Both the position numbers and the translations under genes were made by a program. The notes below the pieces were generated by a model, which ran no database searches, had not been told where the DNA came from, and saw nothing but the letters and a program-made list of their open reading frames with translations. Source: an uncultured Eubacteriales bacterium (GTDB lineage: Bacteria > Bacillota > Clostridia > Oscillospirales > Oscillospiraceae). Taken from it: a stretch of 24,369 bases of DNA. Shown here one piece after another: positions 1 to 6,805 of the stretch (positions within the stretch are counted from its first letter, which is position 1; each line of letters begins with the position of its first letter). Location: NCBI GenBank assembly GCA_902475435.1, contig CABRZL010000024.1:1-24369 (forward strand), written 5' to 3'.

Positions 1-2
1 CC

Positions 3-767
3 GACCCGGACAACGCCCAGGAAGTGGCCACCATGGATGATGATAAGCTGGAGCTGCTGAAGGACATCTTCTGGCAGATGAATGAGATCACGTCCAGCAC
101 GTCGACCCAGACGGAAACGGTGATTGAAACATCCGATGATGGCAACGGCAACATCGTGGAAACGGAAACCACGATCACACAAACTTATCTGTATATCACT
201 GTCAGCCATAAGACCGCCGAGGAAATGGCCGACCAGTTCGGCTTTAACGAGGACCAGCGGGAACAGATGGCGGAGCTGCTGGCTGATGAGAACAATTCCC
301 TTTGGTCCCAGGTGCTCTACGGCATTACCGGAGGGGATGGCGAGATCGTTACGGTGGCGCTCTCCCAAGTGGGGAACATCGGCGGCGAACCGTACTGGAG
401 CTGGTATGGTTTTGGCAGCCGTGTGGAATGGTGTGCCTGCTTTGTGAGCTGGTGTGCTGACCAATGCGGCTATATTGAAGCCGGCGTTATCCCGAAATTT
501 GCGGCCTGCGCGTCCCAGGGTGTTCCCTGGTTCCAGGAGCGCGGGTTATGGCAGGATAACAGCTACGAGCCGCGCCCCGGCGACATCATCTTTTTTGATT
601 GGGACGATGGAGGCCAAGACGGGCAATCTGACCATGTGGGTATTGTGGAGAAGGTCGAGAATGGCCGTGTCTACACCATAGAAGGCAACTCCGGCGACTC
701 TGTGCGCCAGAACAGCTACCCCATTGGGTATTATGAGATTTACGGGTACGGCACCCCGGCCTATTAA
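3..767 (+). CDS. CHAP-domain cell-wall hydrolase of a conjugative element, C-terminal part (5' truncated by window)
   Basis: The frame is open to the first base, so this is the tail of a longer protein; the GTG at 24 is probably internal. The last ~140 residues form a CHAP (NlpC/P60-like) amidase/peptidase domain. The presumed nucleophile cysteine lies in VEWCACFVSW, the histidine in SDHVGIVE, and a polar third residue in TIEGNSGD. Before it is an acidic, Thr-rich stretch and a helical segment. CHAP proteins of this shape are encoded in conjugation modules of Tn1549/CTn-type elements (C. difficile CD1108-like family), where they are thought to open peptidoglycan locally for the mating channel. 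That family link is from memory of the architecture, not a search. The genes that usually follow it in such modules are absent here; an unrelated redox cluster begins instead. Confidence 0.8.
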   Translation, partial: DPDNAQEVATMDDDKLELLKDIFWQMNEITSSTSTQTETVIETSDDGNGNIVETETTITQTYLYITVSHKTAEEMADQFGFNEDQREQMAELLADENNSLWSQVLYGITGGDGEIVTVALSQVGNIGGEPYWSWYGFGSRVEWCACFVSWCADQCGYIEAGVIPKFAACASQGVPWFQERGLWQDNSYEPRPGDIIFFDWDDGGQDGQSDHVGIVEKVENGRVYTIEGNSGDSVRQNSYPIGYYEIYGYGTPAY

Positions 768-786
768 CTTCCTCAAAAAAGAGAAG

Positions 787-809
787 CCCAGCCGCACTAC
801 GCGGCTGGG
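787..809. terminator. Strong 9-bp GC-rich hairpin after the CHAP gene
   Basis: CCCAGCCGC (787-795) and GCGGCTGGG (801-809) form a perfect stem with a 5-base loop. On the plus strand the stem is followed by TACATAAAA, not a T-tract. A run of A (775-780) precedes it, so read on the minus strand the stem is followed by CTTCTCTTTTTT and looks like an intrinsic terminator there. It may stop antisense transcription or act as a transcript-end stabiliser for the CHAP mRNA. Confidence 0.55.
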
Positions 810-835
810 TACATAAAAGATTCATAAAAAACATA

Positions 836-864
836 TTGAAATACTTCGTTTATCCGAATATAAT
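836..864 (+). promoter_or_regulatory. Sigma-A promoter for the HTH-LysR pair
   Basis: TTGAAA (836-841), a 17-base spacer and a perfect TATAAT (859-864) lie 47 bases before the ATG of the small HTH gene. This is the best consensus promoter in the window. It lacks the T-N11-A operator seen at the three unit promoters, so the regulator genes are probably expressed constitutively. Confidence 0.75.
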
Positions 865-911
865 GATAATGGAAGTGCTTCAGAGAAATAGGAAACCTGC
901 GGAGGACAATC

Positions 912-1106
912 ATGGATATAATGTCAGTAAAGGAAGCGTCTGAGCGATGGAATATTTCGGAACGCTGGATTCAGAAGCTCTGTGAAGAAGGGCGAATTGA
1001 AGGTGTGCAGCGCTTTGGCCGGTCCTGGATGATCCCCAGGGAGGCGCAGAAGCCTGCTGACTTAAGGAAAAAAGGCAAAGGAAGGAGCGATGCTTCTCAT
1101 GTATAA
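912..1106 (+). CDS. Small helix-turn-helix DNA-binding protein (excisionase/MerR-like fold)
   Basis: This is a 64-residue protein with the pattern of HTH_17/excisionase-type winged helices: SVKEASERWNISERWIQKLC (helix-turn-helix) followed by a wing-like GRIEGVQRFGRSWMIPREA, then a basic tail. The start is supported by GGAGGACA about 6 bases before ATG 912. Such proteins are common on mobile elements as excision-direction factors or small transcription factors, but no integrase is visible nearby, so its role is open. Its 3' end overlaps the LysR start (ATG 1099) by 8 bases, so the two are probably translationally coupled from the promoter at 836-864. Confidence 0.75.
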   Translation: MDIMSVKEASERWNISERWIQKLCEEGRIEGVQRFGRSWMIPREAQKPADLRKKGKGRSDASHV

Positions 1107-1998
1107 CCCACAATTAGAAACTTTTCTGTGTGTGGTAGAATGCGGCAGCTTTAACAAAGCCGCAGAGAAACTATATATTTCTCCACCGGCGGTTATCAAG
1201 CAGATCAACCTGCTGGAAGAAAATCTGGACCTGCAGCTTTTTGTACGCACGCATCGGGGGCTTCAGCTGACCGAGGCCGGAAAATCGTTGGCACAGGACG
1301 CAAAATATATCATCCAATATTGCAAAGACTCAGTGACGCGGGCGAAAAACGCTATGAAAAAGAGTGAGGACATCATCCGCATCGGCACATCCCCCATGAC
1401 ACCGGCTCAGGTACTGGTAGATCTTTGGCCAAAACTGCAGGAGGACTGCCCTGGTATCAAGTTCCAACTGGTACCCTTCGACAACACGCCTGAGAACGCC
1501 CGGGAAATCCTGGCCAATCTTGGACAAAATATTGATGTGGTAGCAGGTATCTTTGACGAGACGATGCTGAACCTGCGCCGCTGTGCTGGACTGGAAATCT
1601 CAAGGGAACCTATCTGTGTGGCTGTGTCCGTCCATCACTGGCTGGCTGGGAAAGATAAGCTGACTGTGCAGGATTTATATGGCGAAAAACTGATGTTAAT
1701 GCGGCGGGAGTGGAGCCATTATGTGGACTTGCTGCGGGACGATTTGTGGAAAAATCACCCGCAGATTCAGATTGTGGACTTTGATTTTTACGATGTCAAC
1801 GCATTCAACCAATGCGAAAATAATAACTGTGTGCTGATGGCGGTGCCCAAATGGCAGTATGTCCACCCGCTTTTGAAGATTCTTCCGGTGGATTGGAACT
1901 ACACCATCCCCTATGGCCTGCTCCATTCTCCCTCGCCGTCCCCTGTGGTGAAGCAGTTCCTTCGGGCGGTGCAAAAGGCGACAGAGCAAGGCAAGTAA
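1099..1998 (+). CDS. LysR-family transcriptional regulator
   Basis: A 299-residue LTTR of normal family length. The N-terminal winged HTH reads QLETFLCVVECGSFNKAAEK, then LYISPPAVIKQINLLEENL and LFVRTHRGLQLTEAG, which is the classic LysR signature. Residues ~90-295 fit the periplasmic-binding-protein-like effector domain. ATG 1099 is chosen over ATG 1090 because AAGGAG (1082-1087) sits 11 bases before 1099 but only 2 before 1090, and because members of this family typically begin MYNPQLETF. The gene ends directly against the first of three near-identical promoter/operators (2001, 11547, 17225), each with a T-N11-A box, the usual LTTR site. I infer that it activates all three downstream units. 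The inducer cannot be read from the sequence. Confidence 0.9.
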   Translation: MYNPQLETFLCVVECGSFNKAAEKLYISPPAVIKQINLLEENLDLQLFVRTHRGLQLTEAGKSLAQDAKYIIQYCKDSVTRAKNAMKKSEDIIRIGTSPMTPAQVLVDLWPKLQEDCPGIKFQLVPFDNTPENAREILANLGQNIDVVAGIFDETMLNLRRCAGLEISREPICVAVSVHHWLAGKDKLTVQDLYGEKLMLMRREWSHYVDLLRDDLWKNHPQIQIVDFDFYDVNAFNQCENNNCVLMAVPKWQYVHPLLKILPVDWNYTIPYGLLHSPSPSPVVKQFLRAVQKATEQGK

Positions 1999-2000
1999 TA

Positions 2001-2070
2001 ACCTAAAGGTAAATAGTACATAACGAATCGAGACTTCTGTTGAGGTCTCGTTTTTTTTATAATGAAATCA
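2001..2070 (+). promoter_or_regulatory. LysR-type operator and promoter A (unit 1)
   Basis: The palindrome ACCT-AA-AGGT (2001-2010) leads into a T-N11-A box (T2010 to A2022). A 22-base block (2019-2040) identical to the one at 17242-17263 follows. It ends in a weak -35 TTCTGT (2035-2040), then exactly 17 bases and -10 TATAAT (2058-2063), then AATCA (2066-2070) at the presumed transcription start. The box centre is near -54, suiting LTTR activation. Because transcription would start near 2070, the upstream TTG at 2040 cannot be the start of the next gene. Confidence 0.75.
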
Positions 2071-2096
2071 GAAAAGAAAGAGAGGAAGGTGACACG

Positions 2097-3152
2097 ATGA
2101 AGGCGCAGGGAATTCTGGCCATTGCGGTTTGCTTACTGCTTTGCCTGACGGGATGTGCAGGCCGTGGACAGACAGAAACAGCTTCTTCCGGGGAATCACC
2201 TCCTGCCGGGAATGCTGGCCTTTTGGATCACGCAGATTCCCAGCAGGAACCGGACAGCTTTGCGCCCGCGGATCAAATGGCAGAGCCATTTACAACATCT
2301 ACTTCCATTCAGGATGTGACCCAAAATTCGGTTTTCGCAGGATATGGGCGGTTGCTCTTTCCGGTGGAGGACTGGTATATGAGCGGCAGTACCCTTGGAG
2401 ATTTGCAGCTGACCTGGTACAACAACATCGACCCGGAGGAAACTGTGGAGATCGTCAATACCCTGTGGCAGAGGGCCAACGCTGGCGAAACTGTTTTCTA
2501 CGACATCTATACGGAGGAAGAAAAAGCGGAAGATCCTGCAAAAGAGGATACCGGATTATTCTTTTTCCGCGGTGACCCGGGAGCCAAATTTGCCGTGTGC
2601 AATGCGGGTGGTGGTTTTGCTTATGTAGGAGCTATGCAGGACAGCTTTCCCCATGCGTTGGAATTATCCAAGCGGGGATATAATGCCTTCGCTCTCATCT
2701 ACCGCCCTGGAGCCCAAACAGCGTGTGAGGATCTGGCGCGGGCAATTAGCTTTATTTTTGAACACGCTGAGGAACTGGAGGTTGACACCGACTGTTACTC
2801 TCTCTGGGGCGGTTCAGCCGGAGGCCGTATGGCGGCCTGGCTGGGGTCCTATGGTCCGGCGGCCTTTGGCGGGGACGAATTGCCCAGACCTGGGGCCGTT
2901 ATCATGCAGTATACCGGTCATAGCGATTACACAGAAAATGACCCGCCAACCTTTGCCTGTGTAGGAGAAAGCGATGGCATCGCAAACTGGCGCACCATGG
3001 AACGCCGCATTGAAGCGCTGGATGCCCTGGGGATTCCCACCGAATTTCACCACTATCCTGGCCTGCCCCACGGGTTTGGGCTGGGAACCGGCACAGTGGC
3101 AGAAGGATGGTTGGATGAAGCAGTTGCCTTTTGGGAAGAGCAGGTGGAGTGA
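2097..3152 (+). CDS. Alpha/beta-hydrolase lipoprotein (esterase/lipase)
   Basis: A 351-residue lipoprotein: signal peptide residues 1-19 with lipobox LTGC, lipidated Cys20, then a ~50-residue low-complexity tether. Residues ~80-351 are an alpha/beta hydrolase of the BD-FAE/Aes type. The GGG-containing oxyanion-like strand is at 171-173, the nucleophile Ser240 is in GGSAGG, the probable acid is Asp293 (GESDG), and the catalytic His is 325 (LPHGFG). It should act outside the membrane on a small ester. ATG 2097 follows GAGGAAGGTGA, and the predicted transcription start excludes the TTG at 2040. It is the first gene of unit 1. The C-terminal half resembles the hydrolase half of the fusion at 6806 (same HGFG ending). 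Confidence 0.85.
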   Translation: MKAQGILAIAVCLLLCLTGCAGRGQTETASSGESPPAGNAGLLDHADSQQEPDSFAPADQMAEPFTTSTSIQDVTQNSVFAGYGRLLFPVEDWYMSGSTLGDLQLTWYNNIDPEETVEIVNTLWQRANAGETVFYDIYTEEEKAEDPAKEDTGLFFFRGDPGAKFAVCNAGGGFAYVGAMQDSFPHALELSKRGYNAFALIYRPGAQTACEDLARAISFIFEHAEELEVDTDCYSLWGGSAGGRMAAWLGSYGPAAFGGDELPRPGAVIMQYTGHSDYTENDPPTFACVGESDGIANWRTMERRIEALDALGIPTEFHHYPGLPHGFGLGTGTVAEGWLDEAVAFWEEQVE

Positions 3153-3155
3153 TTT

Positions 3156-3197
3156 ATGTCGAATGGAACAATAATATTACTACAATTGAACAAATAG
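3156..3197 (+). other. Possible 13-codon leader ORF before the SDR gene
   Basis: ATG 3156 is preceded by GGAG (3146-3149) at a 6-base spacing and reads MSNGTIILLQLNK then TAG (3195-3197). The stop lies just before the AAAGGAAG ribosome site of the next gene, so a ribosome ending here could help the TTG-initiated SDR. No similarity is recognised; it may be chance. Confidence 0.25.
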
Positions 3198-3213
3198 AAA
3201 GGAAGTATGAACT

Positions 3214-4038
3214 TTGAAAAATGTTATGCTTTTAACAGGAGCAGGCCAGATCGGAATGGCCATAGCTCGCCGTATGGGAACAGGAATGAAAATTGTGATT
3301 GGTGACAAGAAGCCGGAAAACGCACAGGCGATTTCGAGGATTATGAACGAGGCCGGCTTTGATACTGCTGCCGTGGAGATGGATCTTTCCTCGAGGGAGT
3401 CAATAAAAGCAATCATTTCCGAGGCACAGAAATACGGTGAAATTACTATGTTGGTTAATGCCGCTGGTGTTTCACCAAGTCAGGCACCCATTGAGGCGAT
3501 TTTAAAGGTTGACCTGTATGGCACGGCCGTTTTGCTGGAGGAGGTCGGCAGGATTATTGCTCCCGGCGGAGTGGGAGTTACAATTTCGAGTCAGTCCGGT
3601 CACAGGATGCCGGCGCTTACAGCAGAGCAGGACGAACAGTTGGCGTGTACTCCCACGGAAGAGCTGCTGAAGCTGGATATTTTACAGCTGGAAAACATTC
3701 ACGATACCCTGCATGCGTATCAGATGGCGAAGCGGTGCAATGAGAAACGCGTCATGGCCGAGTCGGTAAAATGGGGAGAAAGAGGAGCGCGTATTAACTC
3801 TATTTCTCCCGGCATTATCGTTACTCCACTGGCAATAGATGAATTCAACGGACCGCGTGGAGATTTTTACAAGAACATGTTTGCCAAGTGCCCGGCAGGT
3901 AGACCTGGCACGGCAGATGAGGTGGCCAATGTGGCGGAGCTTTTAATGAGTAACAAGGGCGCATTTATTACCGGCGCAGACTTCCTCATTGACGGGGGCG
4001 CAACCGCCTCTTACTTCTACGGTCCACTGCGGCCATAG
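3214..4038 (+). CDS. Short-chain dehydrogenase/reductase
   Basis: A 274-residue SDR. The Rossmann motif TGAGQIG is at 8-14, and Asp31 at the end of the second strand suggests NAD(H) rather than NADP(H). The NAAG element is at 82-85, Ser125/126 are the catalytic serine candidates, and Tyr169-Lys173 (YQMAK) form the catalytic pair. ISPG (197-200) and the C-terminal FLIDGG are typical. The Ser-to-Tyr spacing is about 43 residues instead of the usual 12-13: a loop rich in acidic and Thr residues (130-165) is inserted beside the active site. The TTG start is accepted because AAAGGAAG lies 8 bases upstream and no nearer ATG keeps the Rossmann strand. It is followed after 37 bases by the iron ADH, so the two may act on the same carbonyl/alcohol pair. 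Confidence 0.85.
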   Translation: MKNVMLLTGAGQIGMAIARRMGTGMKIVIGDKKPENAQAISRIMNEAGFDTAAVEMDLSSRESIKAIISEAQKYGEITMLVNAAGVSPSQAPIEAILKVDLYGTAVLLEEVGRIIAPGGVGVTISSQSGHRMPALTAEQDEQLACTPTEELLKLDILQLENIHDTLHAYQMAKRCNEKRVMAESVKWGERGARINSISPGIIVTPLAIDEFNGPRGDFYKNMFAKCPAGRPGTADEVANVAELLMSNKGAFITGADFLIDGGATASYFYGPLRP

Positions 4039-4075
4039 GGATATAATAAGGATATTTTATAGGGAGATGTCATAA

Positions 4076-5242
4076 ATGAACAACTTTATTTTTCAAAACG
4101 CTACGAAGGTTTACTTTGGTAAGGGCTGTGTGAAAGAGTATCTGGCCTGCCTGACGAAAAACGCCAATACCATTTTGCTCGCCTATGGCGGCGGCAGCAT
4201 TAAGAGAAATGGTGTCTATGATGAGATCACCAGCATTCTGAAGGAGGCCGGCAAAACCATTGTGGAGTTCTCCGGCATCATGTCTAACCCAACCTACGCC
4301 AAGGTGCAGGAGGGCGCGAAACTGGCACGGGACAACCAGGCAGATATGATTCTGGCCGTGGGCGGCGGCAGCGCAATGGACTGCTGCAAGGCCGTCTCTT
4401 TGGCAGCCCGGTATGACGGCGACATCTGGGAGGATTTCTGGGCCAGACCTGGTGTCATCGACTTTGAACCCCTGCCCTTGGGTGTAGTGGTCACTGTGGC
4501 CGGCACTGGCAGTGAGTGCAACGGCGGAGCCGTGATTACCAACGAGGAAAAGAAAGTCAAGACCGGCCGGGATTATCCGGCTCTCAACCCTCGCTTTGCC
4601 TTGATGGACCCTACTTATACATTCTCTGTACCGAAAAAGCAGATGGCCTCCGGCAGCTTCGACATCCTGAGCCATATCATGGAGACCTATTTCAGTGAGC
4701 CCAATGAGGACAATGTTTCCGATGACATCATGGAGGCGCTGATGCGCAGCGTTATCCGCAACCTGCGCGTTGCAATGGACAACCCGGAAGATTACACGGC
4801 TCGTTCCAACCTGATGTGGGATTCTACCATGGCGGAAAACCGGCTCATCAAGATGGGCAAGAAGTGTGACTTTGAGTGCCATAACATGGAGCACCAGCTT
4901 GGGGCCTATACCAACTGTAATCATGGCTGCGGCCTGGCGGTGATTCATCCGGTTTATTACCGCCATATTTACAAAGAAGGATTGCCCAAGTTTGTTCGGT
5001 TTGCTGAAAATGTGTGGGGGCTTTCCCGGGATGGCAAATCCGATGAAGAACTGGCCCTGGCCGGCATTGACGCCCTGGCAGACTTCATCGTGGAAATCGG
5101 TTTGCCCACTACCCTTAAGGAACTGGGCGCTCGAAAGGAACAGATGAAAGAAATCGCTGATTCCTGTGGTATTTCCCAGGGCAGCTATAAGCCAATGACC
5201 CATGAAGAAATCCTGGAAATCTTCCAGGAATGCTATGAATAA
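4076..5242 (+). CDS. Iron-containing (group III) alcohol dehydrogenase, BdhA/YqhD-like
   Basis: A 388-residue enzyme interconverting aldehydes and alcohols with NAD(P)H. Nucleotide-binding GGGS motifs are at 38-41 and 96-99, with GTGSE at 143-147. The metal ligands expected from YqhD map to Asp196, His200, His269 and His283 (FDILSH, CHNMEHQ, CNHG), all present. The N-terminal YGGGSIKRNGVYDE is characteristic of the butanol dehydrogenase/YqhD branch, many members of which use NADPH and scavenge toxic aldehydes. The predicted location is cytosolic. Its company of DkgA-like aldo-keto reductases in the same putative regulon recalls the E. coli yqhD-dkgA pair. ATG 4076 follows AGGGAGATG. Confidence 0.92.
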   Translation: MNNFIFQNATKVYFGKGCVKEYLACLTKNANTILLAYGGGSIKRNGVYDEITSILKEAGKTIVEFSGIMSNPTYAKVQEGAKLARDNQADMILAVGGGSAMDCCKAVSLAARYDGDIWEDFWARPGVIDFEPLPLGVVVTVAGTGSECNGGAVITNEEKKVKTGRDYPALNPRFALMDPTYTFSVPKKQMASGSFDILSHIMETYFSEPNEDNVSDDIMEALMRSVIRNLRVAMDNPEDYTARSNLMWDSTMAENRLIKMGKKCDFECHNMEHQLGAYTNCNHGCGLAVIHPVYYRHIYKEGLPKFVRFAENVWGLSRDGKSDEELALAGIDALADFIVEIGLPTTLKELGARKEQMKEIADSCGISQGSYKPMTHEEILEIFQECYE

Positions 5243-5272
5243 AAATTGAGAGCCAGGAAAGGAATGACCTGT

Positions 5273-5971
5273 ATGAAAAGAATATCCGCTCTTTTTTTGA
5301 GCCTTGCAATGATTTTAAGCCTTGCCGCCTGCGGTACCAACTCATCCAATGAATCCAGTACCCCGGAATCCTCCACGCCTCCCGCGTCCAGTGAAGTACA
5401 GGAACCCAGCGAAACTCCAGAATCCGAGGGAACCTCCCCAACCGGTGAGGAATCTGGTTCCCAGCCGGAAACAGACGGAGAAACTGGCGGTACTCTGGTT
5501 GTATACTTCTCTGCGACGGGCAATACAGAGCAGGCAGCTACGTATATCGCAGATATTACCGGCGGCGATCTCTTTGAACTGGAGCCGGCAGAACCTTATA
5601 CCAATGAGGATCTGAATTATAACGATGATAACAGCCGCGTTTCTCAGGAATATGCAGACGAATCCCTGCGAGATGTAGAATTAGTAGCCGATACAGTAGA
5701 TAACTGGAATAGCTACGATACCATATTCATCGGTTATCCCATCTGGTGGGGCATTGCTGCCTGGCCGGTGGACGGCTTTGTGGAGGCCAACGACTTTACA
5801 GGGAAAACAGTGATCCCCTTCTGCACCTCTGCCAGCTCCGGCATTGGTGAAAGCGGAGAATTACTGGCAGAATTGGCCGGTACCGGCGATTGGCAGGAGG
5901 GAATGCGTTTCCGCTCCAGCGTGAGCGAGGCTGATGTGCAGGAATGGCTGGATAGTCTGAACTTGTCATAA
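5273..5971 (+). CDS. Flavodoxin-like lipoprotein (Flavodoxin_4 type) with intact phosphate loop
   Basis: A 232-residue secreted flavodoxin. The signal peptide ends in LAAC (Cys20). A Ser/Pro/Glu-rich tether of ~50 residues follows, then a flavodoxin domain from ~75 to 232. The FMN phosphate loop SATGNT is at 80-85, and YPIWWG (155-160) supplies aromatic residues around the flavin. The C-terminal strand-helix VIPFCTSASSGIG is typical. The start at ATG 5273 is chosen because AGGAAAGGA sits ~9 bases upstream and the signal peptide begins MKR there. Flavodoxins are normally cytosolic; a lipid-anchored one must load FMN outside the membrane or use the ApbE system present in unit 3. Confidence 0.85.
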   Translation: MKRISALFLSLAMILSLAACGTNSSNESSTPESSTPPASSEVQEPSETPESEGTSPTGEESGSQPETDGETGGTLVVYFSATGNTEQAATYIADITGGDLFELEPAEPYTNEDLNYNDDNSRVSQEYADESLRDVELVADTVDNWNSYDTIFIGYPIWWGIAAWPVDGFVEANDFTGKTVIPFCTSASSGIGESGELLAELAGTGDWQEGMRFRSSVSEADVQEWLDSLNLS

Positions 5972-5992
5972 GGATAAGAAAGGAGACCCCCA

Positions 5993-6733
5993 ATGAAGCG
6001 CTTTTTTCCACTTCTTTTCGCAGGGATACTTCTTCTGAGCCTTGCCGCTTGTGGCAGGGAGACTTCGGGGCCCAACCAAGTTCCAAGTGCGGAATCTTCC
6101 ATACCCCATACCCCGGAAACAGATTTTGATGAGGCACAACCTTCTTCCGATACTATAGAAGAAACAACCAGTCTCAGTTCTGATAGCAATATCCTGATTG
6201 CCTACTTCACCATGCCGGAAGATGTGGATACAGAAGGTGTGGACGCGATTGCCGGAGCCAGCATTGTGGTCCGAGACGGCATGGTGATGGGTAATGTGGA
6301 GTATATGGCCAGCGTGATTCAGGAAACAGTGGGTGGTGATCTGTTCCAGATTGAGACGGTGGAGCAATACCCGCTGGATCATGATCCGCTGGTGGATCAA
6401 GCGGCAGAGGAACAGGATGAGGATGCCCGCCCGGAATTAGCCACACATATAGAGAATCTTGATTCGTATGACACGATTTTTCTTGGCTATCCAAATTGGT
6501 GGGGAGACATGCCCCAGGCGCTGTATACCTTCCTGGAGGAATATGATTTTTCTGGGAAGACCATCATTCCTTTCTGCCCCCATGGTGGTAGTGGATTTTC
6601 CCGGACAGAAAGCACCATTGCGGAATTGCAGCCCGGGGCTACTGTCAGTGAGAACGGACTGACAATCTCACGCAATGATGTGGCAGGTAGCCACGACCAG
6701 ATCGAACAGTGGGCAGCAGGGCTTGGGATATAA
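5993..6733 (+). CDS. Flavodoxin-like lipoprotein with interrupted phosphate loop
   Basis: A 246-residue lipoprotein: LAAC lipobox with Cys20, tether to ~64, flavodoxin fold 66-246. The usual S/T-x-T-G-N-T loop after the first strand (ILIAYFT, 67-73) is replaced by ~25 inserted residues ending MGNVEYMA, so the GNT triad is GNV. YPNWWGDMP (166-174) and the strand TIIPFCPHGGSGFS (190-203) are conserved. The insert contains DAIAGASIV (84-92), close to but not matching the ApbE flavinylation pattern D-x2-[ST]-G-[AS]-[ST]-x-[ST]. AAGGAGA lies 9 bases before the ATG. It is a near-paralogue of the protein at 18735. Confidence 0.82.
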   Translation: MKRFFPLLFAGILLLSLAACGRETSGPNQVPSAESSIPHTPETDFDEAQPSSDTIEETTSLSSDSNILIAYFTMPEDVDTEGVDAIAGASIVVRDGMVMGNVEYMASVIQETVGGDLFQIETVEQYPLDHDPLVDQAAEEQDEDARPELATHIENLDSYDTIFLGYPNWWGDMPQALYTFLEEYDFSGKTIIPFCPHGGSGFSRTESTIAELQPGATVSENGLTISRNDVAGSHDQIEQWAAGLGI

Positions 6734-6741
6734 TTTCTTAA

Positions 6742-6770
6742 TTTACATCTACAGAGGATATACCAATAAT
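6742..6770 (+). promoter_or_regulatory. Possible internal promoter before the fusion lipoprotein
   Basis: TTTACA (6742-6747), 17 bases and AATAAT (6765-6770) lie in the longest gap inside the left half of unit 1 (72 bases). The match is weak and lacks the operator seen at the unit promoters. Confidence 0.3.
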
Positions 6771-6805
6771 AAAACCAGTACCCGTAAGGAAAGGAGGTGC
6801 GCCGT

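Noticed and set aside
787..809. Hairpin as a clear terminator of the CHAP transcript
   Set aside because: There is no T-tract after it on the plus strand; the A-run before it fits termination from the other strand better.
2040..2096. TTG start extending the first hydrolase by 19 residues
   Set aside because: It lies at the -35/-10 region of promoter A, upstream of the predicted transcript start, and would destroy the lipoprotein signal peptide.
4070..5203. Long minus-strand ORF (377 codons) opposite the iron ADH
   Set aside because: It is a codon-pattern shadow: the plus-strand protein has all metal ligands and nucleotide motifs, while the minus translation has no recognisable domain and no ribosome site.
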